54,789 nucleotides of DNA. Source: Rhodocyclaceae bacterium UBA1310 (GTDB lineage Bacteria > Pseudomonadota > Gammaproteobacteria > Burkholderiales > Rhodocyclaceae). The stretch lies in the NCBI GenBank assembly GCA_002307175.1, contig DBTS01000146.1:27893-82681 (forward strand), in the 5' to 3' direction. The stretch's first letter is position 1. The number at the start of each line of letters is the position of its first letter. Of the stretch, positions 1 to 8,774 are shown in pieces. The notes beneath the pieces were generated by a model, which was given only the letters and a program-made list of their open reading frames with translations, had not been told where the DNA came from and ran no database searches. Position numbers and translations under genes: made by a program.

Positions 1-2
1 TG

Positions 3-905
3 TTCAACCAGCACGCGAAGTGGCTCAAGACCACACGCAACATGCACTGGCGCAAACCCCTTCCCTCGCTCAATTACCTGCTCACCAGCCACGTCTGGCG
101 CCAGGACCACAATGGGTTCTCACATCAGGACCCGGGCTTTATCGATCACGTGGTCAACAAGAAGTCCGAAGTTATCCGGGTGTACCTCCCGGCGGATGCG
201 AACATGCTGCTATCGGTGACCGATCACTGTCTGCGCTCACGCCACTACGTCAACGTCATCATCGCGGGGAAACAGCCTGCCCTTCAGTACCTGAGTATCG
301 AGGAGGCGGTGACACACTGCCAAAAAGGGCTTGGTATCTGGGGATGGGCTTCGAACGACCAGGACAGCTCCCCTGACGTGGTCATGGCTTGTGCCGGCGA
401 TGTGCCGACAATGGAGGCGCTGGCTGCCACCGACATCCTGCGCCAGGCGTTCCCTGATCTGAAGATCCGTTTCATCAATGTGGTCGATCTGATGTGCCTG
501 CAACCCCAAAGCGAACATCCGCACGGCCTCGATGATCACGAATTCGATGCCATGTTCACCACAGACCGCCCCATCGTCTTCGCCTTTCACGGCTATCCGT
601 GGCTGATCCATCGCCTGACCTACCGCCGCAACGGCCACGACAACCTGCATGTACGCGGCTACAAGGAAGAAGGCACTACCACGACACCATTCGACATGGC
701 CGTGCTGAACCAGATCGACCGCTTCGACCTTGCCATCGACGTGATCGACCGTGTGCCCTCGCTGCGTAACCGCAGCGCACATGTGCGACAGATGCTGCTC
801 GACAAGCTCATCGAGCACAAGCACTACATCATGAAATACGGCGATGACATGCCCGAGGTGAAGAACTGGGTATGGCCGGAACAGAAGGCAAAGGATGCAC
901 AGTGA
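3..905 (+). CDS. xfp: Phosphoketolase, C-terminal part (cut by left end)
   Basis: Phosphoketolase cleaves xylulose-5-phosphate (some also fructose-6-phosphate) with phosphate to acetyl phosphate and glyceraldehyde-3-phosphate, using thiamine diphosphate. About 300 C-terminal residues are visible, open to the left edge in frame 3. The segment with SHVWRQDHNGFSHQDPGF and the later VIAGKQP, RFINVVDLM and HGYPWLIHRLTYRR stretches are typical of the pyrimidine-binding and C-terminal transketolase-like domains of this family; the full protein is usually about 800 residues. The stop overlaps the GTG start of xylulokinase by 4 bases (GTGA), so the two are translationally coupled. The pairing with xylulokinase and xylose isomerase points to D-xylulose-5-phosphate as the substrate. 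Family assignment is secure; substrate preference is inferred from context. Confidence 0.93.
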   Translation, partial: FNQHAKWLKTTRNMHWRKPLPSLNYLLTSHVWRQDHNGFSHQDPGFIDHVVNKKSEVIRVYLPADANMLLSVTDHCLRSRHYVNVIIAGKQPALQYLSIEEAVTHCQKGLGIWGWASNDQDSSPDVVMACAGDVPTMEALAATDILRQAFPDLKIRFINVVDLMCLQPQSEHPHGLDDHEFDAMFTTDRPIVFAFHGYPWLIHRLTYRRNGHDNLHVRGYKEEGTTTTPFDMAVLNQIDRFDLAIDVIDRVPSLRNRSAHVRQMLLDKLIEHKHYIMKYGDDMPEVKNWVWPEQKAKDAQ

Positions 906-2374
906 GCACCTATCTAGGGATAGACCTCGGCACATCTGAACTGAAGGCGCTTCTGCTCGACAACCACGGCCAGATCGTGGCGAGCGCCACGGCACCACTG
1001 GCAGTATCCCGCCCTGCTCCACTGCAGTCGGAGCAGAATCCGCAAGACTGGTGGCATGCCTGCTGCATCGCCCTGGATCATCTAGCCGCCTGTGATCCGG
1101 CACAGATGGCGCGTGTGGAGGCCATCGGCCTTTCGGGCCAGATGCATGGAGCTGTGCTGCTGGACAGGCAGGACGAGGTATTGCGCCCGGCCATCCTCTG
1201 GAACGATGGCCGCAGCCACGCGGAATGCCTGGAGATGATGGAGGCCTGCCCACGCACCGCAGAGCTTGCCGGCAATATCGCCATGCCGGGATTCACTGCA
1301 CCCAAACTGCTGTGGGTAGCCAAACACGAGCCGGAAATCTTCGCCCGGACAGCCTGCGTGCTGCTGCCGAAGGATTGGCTGCGCCTGCGACTATCGGGTG
1401 AGAAAGTCTCGGAAATGTCGGATGCGGCAGGCACGCTGTGGCTCGATGTGGCAAACCGTGACTGGTCGGAAACATTGCTCGGAGCCTGTGGCATGCAGCG
1501 CGGCCAGATGCCGCGGCTAATCGAGGGGAATGCCGTCTCGGGCAGACTCCTGCCGGAGCTTGCACGCCGCTGGGGTATCAGCCGCCAGGTAGTGATTGCC
1601 GGCGGGGGTGGCGATAACGCCGCCAGTGCAGTGGGCATTGGTGCCGTGAACCCGGGCCAGGGATTCATCTCACTGGGCACATCCGGCGTGCTGTTCATGG
1701 TTAACGAGAAATTCCGTCCCAATCCAAAGCTTGCGGTGCATGCGTTTTGCCACGCCCTGCCGGGGCGCTGGCATCAGATGAGCGTGATGCTCTCGGCAGC
1801 CAGTTGCCTCAAGTGGGTGACACAATTGACCGGCCGGCATAGCGAGTCGGCGCTCCTCGCCGAAGTCGCCGGTCTGGACCAGGCCGCGCGTAGCACCGCA
1901 CCGCTGTTTCTGCCTTACCTCGCCGGGGAACGCACGCCGCATAACGATCCGAACGCCCAAGGTGTTTTCTTCGGCCTGGGGTTCGGCCACGAAGCGGCGC
2001 ATCTGGCATATGCCGTGATCGAAGGTGTCGCCTTCGCTTTCCGCGACGGCCTGAACGCCCTGCGTGCAGCAGGCACAGAGGTTTCCACTCTTTCTTTGGT
2101 GGGCGGTGGCGCACGCAGCCCCGAATGGGCACAACTGCTTGCCGACACACTGGGGCTTGAAATCATCACCCATGCTGGTGGTGAAGCTGGTGGGGCACTC
2201 GGTGCCGCACGCCTGGCGTGGCTTGCCACCGGCGCACCGGAAGATGTGGTGTGCACCATCCCGCCGGTTGCCGCCCGCTACCACCCCGATTCCACGCGTG
2301 GCACCGCGCTGACGGCGCGCCACGAACGATTTCGCGCGCTCTATCCGGCCCTCAGGCCGCATTTCCCGCGCTGA
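902..2374 (+). CDS. xylB: Xylulokinase
   Basis: ATP-dependent kinase of the FGGY family that converts D-xylulose to D-xylulose-5-phosphate in the cytoplasm. The N-terminal YLGIDLGTSELK phosphate-binding motif, SGQMHGAVLLD, the catalytic-region ILWNDGR, and the C-terminal SLVGGGARSPEWAQLLAD ATP-binding motif are all present. Length (490 residues) fits the family, as E. coli XylB has 484. I chose the GTG at 902: it places the conserved motif at the very N-terminus as in homologues, has AAGGA just upstream, and overlaps the preceding stop. An in-frame ATG at 872 would add ten residues from inside the phosphoketolase gene. It is the second gene of the xylose operon. Confidence 0.95.
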   Translation: MSTYLGIDLGTSELKALLLDNHGQIVASATAPLAVSRPAPLQSEQNPQDWWHACCIALDHLAACDPAQMARVEAIGLSGQMHGAVLLDRQDEVLRPAILWNDGRSHAECLEMMEACPRTAELAGNIAMPGFTAPKLLWVAKHEPEIFARTACVLLPKDWLRLRLSGEKVSEMSDAAGTLWLDVANRDWSETLLGACGMQRGQMPRLIEGNAVSGRLLPELARRWGISRQVVIAGGGGDNAASAVGIGAVNPGQGFISLGTSGVLFMVNEKFRPNPKLAVHAFCHALPGRWHQMSVMLSAASCLKWVTQLTGRHSESALLAEVAGLDQAARSTAPLFLPYLAGERTPHNDPNAQGVFFGLGFGHEAAHLAYAVIEGVAFAFRDGLNALRAAGTEVSTLSLVGGGARSPEWAQLLADTLGLEIITHAGGEAGGALGAARLAWLATGAPEDVVCTIPPVAARYHPDSTRGTALTARHERFRALYPALRPHFPR

Positions 2375-2414
2375 CTTTCCATCCACTCATGCAGTGATCC
2401 GAAGGAAGCATTCC

Positions 2415-3728
2415 ATGACCCACTATTTCCAGGATATTCCACAAGTCAGGTACGAAGGCCCGGAAAGTCAAAATTCTTTGGCATTCCGCTGGTATGACAA
2501 GAACCGTGTGGTACTCGGTCGCAGCATGGCCGAACAGCTGCGCTTTGCAGTGTGCTACTGGCACAACCTCGCCTGGGAAGGCGGCGACCCGTTCGGTGGC
2601 AGCACCTTCCAGCGCCCCTGGTTTGCTGCGGGCGATCCGCTGGCACAGGCGGAACTGAAGGCCGACGCCGCATTTGAGCTGTTCACGCGCCTCGATGCAC
2701 CCTTCTACTGTTTCCATGACCGGGATGTTGCCCCGGAAGGCAGCACCCCACGCGAATCCGCCCGCTTCTTCGAACATATGGTCGACAAGCTCGCGGCGCA
2801 CCAGCAGCGCACCGGCGTGCGCCTGCTGTGGGGCACCGCCAATCTGTTCGGGCATCGGCGCTACATGGCGGGTGCCGCAAGCAACCCCGATCCGGCAATC
2901 TTTGGCATGGCAGCGTTGCAGGTGCGTGCCGCACTCGAAGCTACACAGAAACTGGGCGGCGAAAACTATGTGCTGTGGGGCGGCCGGGAAGGCTATGAAA
3001 CCCTTCTCAACACTGATCTGAAGCGCGAACAGGATCAACTGGGGCGTTTTCTCACCATGGTAGTCGAGCACAAGCACCGCATTGGCTTCAAGGGCCTGAT
3101 CCTCATCGAGCCGAAACCTCGCGAACCCACCAAACACCAGTACGACTTCGATGTGGCCACGGTCTACAGCTTCCTTAGGCAGTATGGGCTGGAAAACGAA
3201 GTAAAGCTCAACATCGAATCCAACCACGCCACGCTGGCCGGTCACAGTTTCGAGCACGAAATTGCCATGGCCCAGACACTGGGCATTTTCGGCAGCATCG
3301 ACATGAACCGTGGCGATCCGCTGCTGGGCTGGGATACCGACCAGTTCCCGAATAATGTGCAGGACACTGCACTGGCGATGTATCACATCTTCAAACACGG
3401 CGGCTTTTCCACAGGGGGGATCAACTTCGACGCCAAGGTACGGCGCCAGTCCATCGACGCAGAAGATCTGGTATTGGCCCACGCGGGTGCCATGGATGTG
3501 TGTGCGCGCGCCCTGCTGATCGCCGAAAAGATGATCCAGGACGGTGCGCTGCCGAATGCCGTGAATCAGCGTTATGCCGGATGGGATTCCGGACACGCCA
3601 AAAAGATCCTTGAAGGCGGAATCAGTCTGGCCGAACTGGCTGACAGCGTACTCGAACGCAACATCGATCCGCTTCCCGTTTCTGGCAAACAGGAATGGTT
3701 CGAGAACCTCTTCAACCGCTACTTCTGA
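2415..3728 (+). CDS. xylA: Xylose isomerase
   Basis: Divalent-metal-dependent aldose-ketose isomerase converting D-xylose to D-xylulose. The protein has 437 residues, close to the E. coli enzyme. Residues H101 and D104 lie in the FHDRD motif, and the metal ligands fall in LILIEPKP, NIESNHATLAGH and GSIDMNRGD. The ATG at 2415 is preceded by GAAGGA at about 8 bases and gives the standard N-terminus; an upstream in-frame ATG at 2394 is less likely. Forty bases separate it from xylB and eight from the GH43 gene, so all belong to one transcript. With xylB and phosphoketolase it forms a complete route from xylose to acetyl phosphate plus glyceraldehyde-3-phosphate. Confidence 0.97.
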   Translation: MTHYFQDIPQVRYEGPESQNSLAFRWYDKNRVVLGRSMAEQLRFAVCYWHNLAWEGGDPFGGSTFQRPWFAAGDPLAQAELKADAAFELFTRLDAPFYCFHDRDVAPEGSTPRESARFFEHMVDKLAAHQQRTGVRLLWGTANLFGHRRYMAGAASNPDPAIFGMAALQVRAALEATQKLGGENYVLWGGREGYETLLNTDLKREQDQLGRFLTMVVEHKHRIGFKGLILIEPKPREPTKHQYDFDVATVYSFLRQYGLENEVKLNIESNHATLAGHSFEHEIAMAQTLGIFGSIDMNRGDPLLGWDTDQFPNNVQDTALAMYHIFKHGGFSTGGINFDAKVRRQSIDAEDLVLAHAGAMDVCARALLIAEKMIQDGALPNAVNQRYAGWDSGHAKKILEGGISLAELADSVLERNIDPLPVSGKQEWFENLFNRYF

Positions 3729-3736
3729 GGATGGTC

Positions 3737-5275
3737 ATGGCGGCAGAACTTCAAGTGGGCTGGGGCCGTGGCCCGGAAGGCCAGCGCAAGGCTGACCTGG
3801 GCAATGGCAGCTACCGCAACCCGATCATGCCCGGTGATCATCCCGACCCTTCCATTCTCAAGGATGGCGATGATTACTACATGACTTTTTCGAGCTTCGA
3901 CGCCTACCCCGGCCTGGTGATCTGGCATTCCCGCGATCTCATCAACTGGGAGCCGATCACCGCTGCCCTGCAGCGCAATATCGGTTCGGTATGGGCGCCG
4001 GAACTCATCAAGCATGAAGGGCGTTACTACCTGTACATCCCGACACGGCAGAAGAACCAGGGTCTGCAGGGGCGTGGCAGCATTTACGTGATCTGGGCCG
4101 ATGATATCCGAGGCCCATGGAGCGATCCCATTGATCTGCACAATCCCCGGATTGATCCGGGGCATGCCGTGGGTGAAGACGGCAGGCGTTATCTTTTCCT
4201 CTCAGGGGGAGATCGCGTACAGCTCTCCGATGATGGGCTGTCCATTGTTGGTGAAATGCAGCACATTTATGACGGATGGGAATATCCAGAAGAGTGGGAT
4301 GTGGAGGCCTTCGCGCAGGAGGGGCCGAAGATCACCCGCCATGGCCGGTATTTCTACATGATCCTGGCCGAGGGTGGCACGGCTGGCCCGGCCACCGGGC
4401 ATATGGTGGTCTGCGCGCGTTCAGAATCCATCCACGGCCCCTGGGAGAATGCGCCACACAATCCAATCGTGCGCACGCAGTCGCCAAAGGAAGCGTGGTG
4501 GTCGCGCGGCCACGCCACGCTGGTGGAAGGGCCTACCGGTCAGTGGTACATGGTCTATCACGGCTACGAAAATGGCTATTACACGCTGGGCCGGCAGGCC
4601 TTGCTGGAAGCCATTGAATGGACTGACGACGGCTGGTTCCGTGTCACCGGAGCCGATATTGCCGCGCCTTTGCCAATGCCTGTCACTGGGCAGGCCGTCG
4701 CGCACGGACTGGCCCTGTCGGATGATTTCCGGCGCAGCAAGATGGGCATCCAGTGGGCTTTTTACGATCCACAGCCCACGATTGATGGCACCGAGCGTTT
4801 CCACTATGACAACAATGCTCTGGTGATAGGCGGTGCAGGCACCAGCCCGGCAGACTGCTCACCGCTGACCTGCGTGTGCGGCGATCGTGCCTACCGCTTC
4901 GAAGTGGAGGTGGAAGTCAGCCCTGGCGCCACGGGCGGCGTACTGCTCTTCTACAGCCGGCGCCTGTACGTGGGCCTGGGTTTCAATGCGGATCAGTTGC
5001 TGATGCATCGCTATGGCACAGAGCGCCTGATGCCGATGCCTGCGCATCTTGATGGCAGGCATCTGTTCATGCGCGTGACGAACCGTGATCACATCGTGAC
5101 GATCCACACCAGCGCGGACGGCAAGACCTGGCACAAATTCGGCACCCAGATGGAGGTCAGTGGCTACCACCACAACGTGGCCTTCGATTTTCTGAGCCTG
5201 CGCCCAGGGCTATATGCGGCAGGCACGGGAGAGGTGCGTTTCCAGAATTTTCATTACGAGGCAATTGCAGCATGA
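3737..5275 (+). CDS. Cytoplasmic glycoside hydrolase family 43 (beta-xylosidase / arabinofuranosidase type)
   Basis: The N-terminal half is a five-bladed GH43 catalytic domain: the general base Asp lies in DHPDPSILKDGDDYY, the pKa-modulating Asp in RIDPGHAV, and the general-acid Glu in FAQEGPKITRHG. The last 170 residues form a beta-sandwich of the DUF1349/concanavalin type often fused to GH43 enzymes. There is no signal peptide, so it acts in the cytoplasm on imported oligosaccharides, probably releasing xylose or arabinose from short xylo-oligosaccharides. GAGGA at 3727-3731 is spaced properly for the ATG at 3737; an ATG at 3731 is too close to it. Family is clear, while exact linkage specificity cannot be read from the sequence. 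Confidence 0.88.
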   Translation: MAAELQVGWGRGPEGQRKADLGNGSYRNPIMPGDHPDPSILKDGDDYYMTFSSFDAYPGLVIWHSRDLINWEPITAALQRNIGSVWAPELIKHEGRYYLYIPTRQKNQGLQGRGSIYVIWADDIRGPWSDPIDLHNPRIDPGHAVGEDGRRYLFLSGGDRVQLSDDGLSIVGEMQHIYDGWEYPEEWDVEAFAQEGPKITRHGRYFYMILAEGGTAGPATGHMVVCARSESIHGPWENAPHNPIVRTQSPKEAWWSRGHATLVEGPTGQWYMVYHGYENGYYTLGRQALLEAIEWTDDGWFRVTGADIAAPLPMPVTGQAVAHGLALSDDFRRSKMGIQWAFYDPQPTIDGTERFHYDNNALVIGGAGTSPADCSPLTCVCGDRAYRFEVEVEVSPGATGGVLLFYSRRLYVGLGFNADQLLMHRYGTERLMPMPAHLDGRHLFMRVTNRDHIVTIHTSADGKTWHKFGTQMEVSGYHHNVAFDFLSLRPGLYAAGTGEVRFQNFHYEAIAA

Positions 5276-5333
5276 AAAGCATCAAACCCTAGACACAGAT
5301 CTTCAGGGTCTTCGACCATACCAAGGAGGAGTC

Positions 5334-7268
5334 ATGTATACAAAAACAAATCCCGGTATCGCGCCTCGCCTGCGCGGCAACTGGCGCATCACTGCCCTGG
5401 CCGCCCTGCTCGCTTTGCCGCTTGGCGCTGGAGCTTTCACAAGCGCACCCGAACTGCAAAAACTCGAAAAGGATGGCAAGCTGCCTCCGGTTGAAAAGCG
5501 CCTGCCGGACAAGCCTGAAGTCATCACCCCACTGCAAAGCGTTGGCAAGTACGGCGGCACGCTACGCTCGGCCCTGCGCGCCAACAACGACTACAATGCA
5601 GTGCTGCGCCTCGTCGGCAACCAGAGCCTGGTGCGCTGGAACACCGATATGTCGAAGATCGTGCCGAATGTTGCCGAGAGCTGGACAGTGAATGCCGACG
5701 CCACGGAATACACCTTCAAGCTGCGGCGTGGCATGAAGTGGTCTGACGGGGTGCCTTTCACCGCTGACGACATCCTCTTCTATACCGAAGATCTGCTGCA
5801 GAACAAGACTTTCATGACCGTGCCGCCGGCAGCCTATCAGGCTGGCGGAAACCTGCTGAGCGCTGAAAAGATCGACGACTACACGATCCGCTTCAAATTC
5901 ACCGCACCCTATGTAGCATTCCCCGAGAACATCGCACACCCGACCGCGCAGATGCTGGTGATGTACCCCAAGCACTACTGCCAGAAATTCCATCCTAAAT
6001 ACAATCCGAAAGTAGAAGAGCTGGTCAAGGCATCCTTCACCAAGGATTGGCCGACGCTGATGCGCTCGCACTGTTCGGATCCCGAATCGCCAAGCCGCTG
6101 GTCTGACCCCGAAAAACCAACGCTTGACCCCTGGCTGGTGCAGATACCTTACAACGGCAGCAGTACCCAGGTGGTGGTGCAACGGAATCCGTATTTCTGG
6201 CAGGTCGACACCAAGGGCCAGCAGTTACCGTATATCAATGAGCTGCGCCTGCCAGTGATCTCGGAGCCTGAAACCATCGTTTTGGCAGCCATCAACGGGC
6301 AACTCGACTTTCAGTTCCGCCACATCGGCCTGACCCAGAATCTCCCAATTCTGACCGAGAACATGGCAAAGGGTGGCTATCGTGTGTTGAAACTCGAAGA
6401 CATCAGCTCCGATGCCGCTGGCCTGTTCCTCAACCAGAGCACGAAAAACGAAAAGCTGCGCGCCCTGATCCGCAACAAGGATTTCCGTGTGGCGCTCTCG
6501 CTGGCAACCAACCGCGCCGAGATCAATGACATCGTATACCTGGGCCAATCCTCGCCCTGGCAGATCGGGCCAAAAAAGCAGAACCGCTTTTATAACGAGC
6601 AGCTCGCCACCCAATATCTGAACTACGATCTGAAGGCAGCCAATGCCCTGCTCGACAAGATGGGCCTGCACAAGCGCGACAGCGAGGGCTATCGTCTGTA
6701 TCCACAGGGCGAGCGGGTTTCGATCCATGGCATCGTAGAGATCTCCAGTGGAGACTACATGGGAACAATGGAATTGCTGCGCCGGCAATGGTCGAAGGTC
6801 GGCGTGGATCTGGTGATCATGTCGTCAGAGCGTTCGCTTTACTATGATCGAACCAATCTTAATAATTACGACATGGGCATTTTTATTGTCGGTGGCGGAC
6901 TGGACCCCCAGTACGACAAGACGGGCATCTTCGTGTGGTCACCGATGGAGTCGCGCCAGAGCATCTTATGGGCGAAATGGGCTGCAACAGGCGGCAAGCA
7001 GGGGGAAGAGCCTTCTGCCAGCATGAAAAAACGCATCGAACTCAACGAGAAGTTCAAGGTTGCCAAGACCCAGACAGAAGCGGATGCGCTGCTACGCCAG
7101 ATGCTGCAGATCGCCGCCGACGAGTTTGAGGTTATCGGCACGGTTGCTGCCGCCAGGGTCCCCGGCATTGTCAGCACCCGCCTGGTCAACGTCTATGACA
7201 AAATGCCCTGGGCATGGCCGTATGCAACACCGGCAGGCTCCCTGCCCCAGCAGTTCTATTTCAAATAG
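5334..7268 (+). CDS. Family-5 extracellular solute-binding protein (ABC transporter), probable oligosaccharide binder
   Basis: Periplasmic binding protein of the peptide/nickel/oligosaccharide family (SBP_bac_5), 644 residues including a signal peptide (basic n-region, hydrophobic stretch ALAALLALPLGAGAF). Typical motifs are VPNVAESWTVNADATEYTFKL, GMKWSDGVPFTADDILF and FRVALSLATNR. A strong ribosome-binding site (AAGGAGGAG) precedes the ATG at 5334. It is the last gene of the xylose operon and is followed by a hairpin. No permease or ATPase genes follow, so it must use a transporter encoded elsewhere. Family-5 proteins carry peptides but also xylo-, cello- and other oligosaccharides; the context favours a xylo-oligosaccharide, which is inference. 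Confidence 0.85.
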   Translation: MYTKTNPGIAPRLRGNWRITALAALLALPLGAGAFTSAPELQKLEKDGKLPPVEKRLPDKPEVITPLQSVGKYGGTLRSALRANNDYNAVLRLVGNQSLVRWNTDMSKIVPNVAESWTVNADATEYTFKLRRGMKWSDGVPFTADDILFYTEDLLQNKTFMTVPPAAYQAGGNLLSAEKIDDYTIRFKFTAPYVAFPENIAHPTAQMLVMYPKHYCQKFHPKYNPKVEELVKASFTKDWPTLMRSHCSDPESPSRWSDPEKPTLDPWLVQIPYNGSSTQVVVQRNPYFWQVDTKGQQLPYINELRLPVISEPETIVLAAINGQLDFQFRHIGLTQNLPILTENMAKGGYRVLKLEDISSDAAGLFLNQSTKNEKLRALIRNKDFRVALSLATNRAEINDIVYLGQSSPWQIGPKKQNRFYNEQLATQYLNYDLKAANALLDKMGLHKRDSEGYRLYPQGERVSIHGIVEISSGDYMGTMELLRRQWSKVGVDLVIMSSERSLYYDRTNLNNYDMGIFIVGGGLDPQYDKTGIFVWSPMESRQSILWAKWAATGGKQGEEPSASMKKRIELNEKFKVAKTQTEADALLRQMLQIAADEFEVIGTVAAARVPGIVSTRLVNVYDKMPWAWPYATPAGSLPQQFYFK

Positions 7269-7287
7269 ACAGGTGGCCTGACACTAC

Positions 7288-7310
7288 CCCCACTCCACCC
7301 TGGAGTGGGG
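7288..7310. terminator. Hairpin between convergent genes
   Basis: Perfect 10-bp inverted repeat CCCCACTCCA / TGGAGTGGGG with a 3-base loop, 20 bases after the stop of the solute-binding protein gene and before the end of the convergent flavoreductase gene. No clear T-run follows on either strand, so termination efficiency is uncertain. Confidence 0.55.
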
Positions 7311-7352
7311 ATTCAGCAAGGGCCACGACTCTTGTAGCTCGGGAACTGCGCC

Positions 7353-8774
7353 TTAAAAGACATCCCGGCGGATACGCCCGGCTTCGCACAGGCTATCCAC
7401 CTGTTCTGCTCCGAGCAGATTGCGCAGGGCTTCGTCGACACCGACTGCCATTTTCCGGGCGTTTCCGCAGATGAGGATCTGCGCACCGGCGGCAATCCAG
7501 TCACACACTTCCTTGCCCTGCGCCAGCAGACTGTGCTGCACATACGGCGTCACCGGATCATCGCGCGAGAAGGCAATGTTGACGCGAGAGAGCACGCCGG
7601 AACGCTTCCAGGCCTCGATTTCGAGCTGGCACAAATGATCGTGCCGCCCCGAACGCTCACCGAAGAAAAGCCATGCATCGCGTTGTGGGGCTTTCTCTCC
7701 GGCTTCGGCCAGCATACGGGCGCGGGCCTGCAGATGCGCACGCAGGCCCGCAATTCCGGCGCCGGACCCAATCAGGATCAGGGGCTTACTAAGATCCTGC
7801 TGCATATGAAACCCCGGATTGTTGCGAATCCGCAGCGAGAGCCGATCACCAGGAAGCGCGCGTTCGGTCAGCCAGCCTGAGGCCAACCCCAGGGTGCCAT
7901 CTTCGCGCACATGTCTGCGCACAATGAGCTCGATACGCCCCTCACCGGGCAGATTGGCAATCGAATAGGCACGTGGATGCCCATCGCCTTCAGGAATCAG
8001 CACATCCACCAGATCACCAGCCTGCCAGGTATGCGTACCGCCCCCGGCAAGCCGCAACACCACCAGACAGATCGGGCTGCCCGGGCTACCCGGATTCAGG
8101 CACTCACGCTTCTCAAATTCCCACTCTGCGTATTGTGGCTGTACAAGGGAAATCTCTGCACGGGCCTCCAGACCAAGCACGGTCAACTGCTTCTGCCAGT
8201 TCCGCAGGGCTTTGCCCTCAAGACGGTCAACATCAATGCGCGGAAATTCGCGCACCGCTCCGCTGGCCTGCAGCCATGCATCAATTTGCCGGCCAAAAGC
8301 GCAGAAACTCTGATAGCTGGAATCGCCCAGCGCAAGCACACCAAACCGCACACCACGCAGAGCCGGAATAATTTTTTCGCCACCGAGATACTCGCGCACG
8401 AAACGCGCAGCATGATCGGGAGCACCGCCTTCACCGTAGGTGCTGGCAATGAACAGCACACAGCGTGCGCCGACTATTTTTTCCTGCCAGCCCTCGTCGA
8501 TACGGCACACATGGGTCTGGCAACGCGGCGTTGCCAGACTCGCAGCGGTCTGCCTGGCAATATCCTCGGCCTGCCCGGACTGGCTGGCGTAAATCACCCA
8601 GACCTGATTGGCGTCTGCAGAAACCGGCGCAGCTCCGGCAGGCGGCATCGGCTGGCGGGCCTGTCGAGACTGGCGGAACTTGTGCCAGCAATAGCCTGCG
8701 TAAGCCACTACCAGCCCTGCTGCGAGCAATTCTCTGAACATGTCACCATAGAAAAATCCACCCACCCCGCTCAT
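7353..8774 (-). CDS. Membrane-anchored NADPH flavoreductase (flavodoxin-FNR diflavin protein)
   Basis: Diflavin reductase related to the CysJ flavoprotein and cytochrome P450 reductases. One N-terminal membrane segment (about residues 15-30) precedes a flavodoxin-like FMN domain (YASQSGQAED near 62; STYGEGGAPD near 111), an FAD-binding domain with RAYSIAN at 269-275, and an NAD(P)-binding domain with GSGAGIAG at 336-343 and CGNARKM near the C-terminus. At 473 residues it is shorter than CysJ (about 600), so the connecting domain is reduced. Its start overlaps the ApbE stop by 4 bases. It is not next to a sulfite reductase haemoprotein; the neighbours are PepSY, DUF2271 and ApbE genes, so it most likely feeds NADPH electrons into the membrane PepSY proteins. 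That role is inferred. Confidence 0.85.
   Translation of the reverse strand: MSGVGGFFYGDMFRELLAAGLVVAYAGYCWHKFRQSRQARQPMPPAGAAPVSADANQVWVIYASQSGQAEDIARQTAASLATPRCQTHVCRIDEGWQEKIVGARCVLFIASTYGEGGAPDHAARFVREYLGGEKIIPALRGVRFGVLALGDSSYQSFCAFGRQIDAWLQASGAVREFPRIDVDRLEGKALRNWQKQLTVLGLEARAEISLVQPQYAEWEFEKRECLNPGSPGSPICLVVLRLAGGGTHTWQAGDLVDVLIPEGDGHPRAYSIANLPGEGRIELIVRRHVREDGTLGLASGWLTERALPGDRLSLRIRNNPGFHMQQDLSKPLILIGSGAGIAGLRAHLQARARMLAEAGEKAPQRDAWLFFGERSGRHDHLCQLEIEAWKRSGVLSRVNIAFSRDDPVTPYVQHSLLAQGKEVCDWIAAGAQILICGNARKMAVGVDEALRNLLGAEQVDSLCEAGRIRRDVF

Noticed and set aside
2352..3596. A 414-codon open frame antisense to xylA
   Set aside because: Antisense to a gene with all catalytic residues; composition matches a codon shadow.
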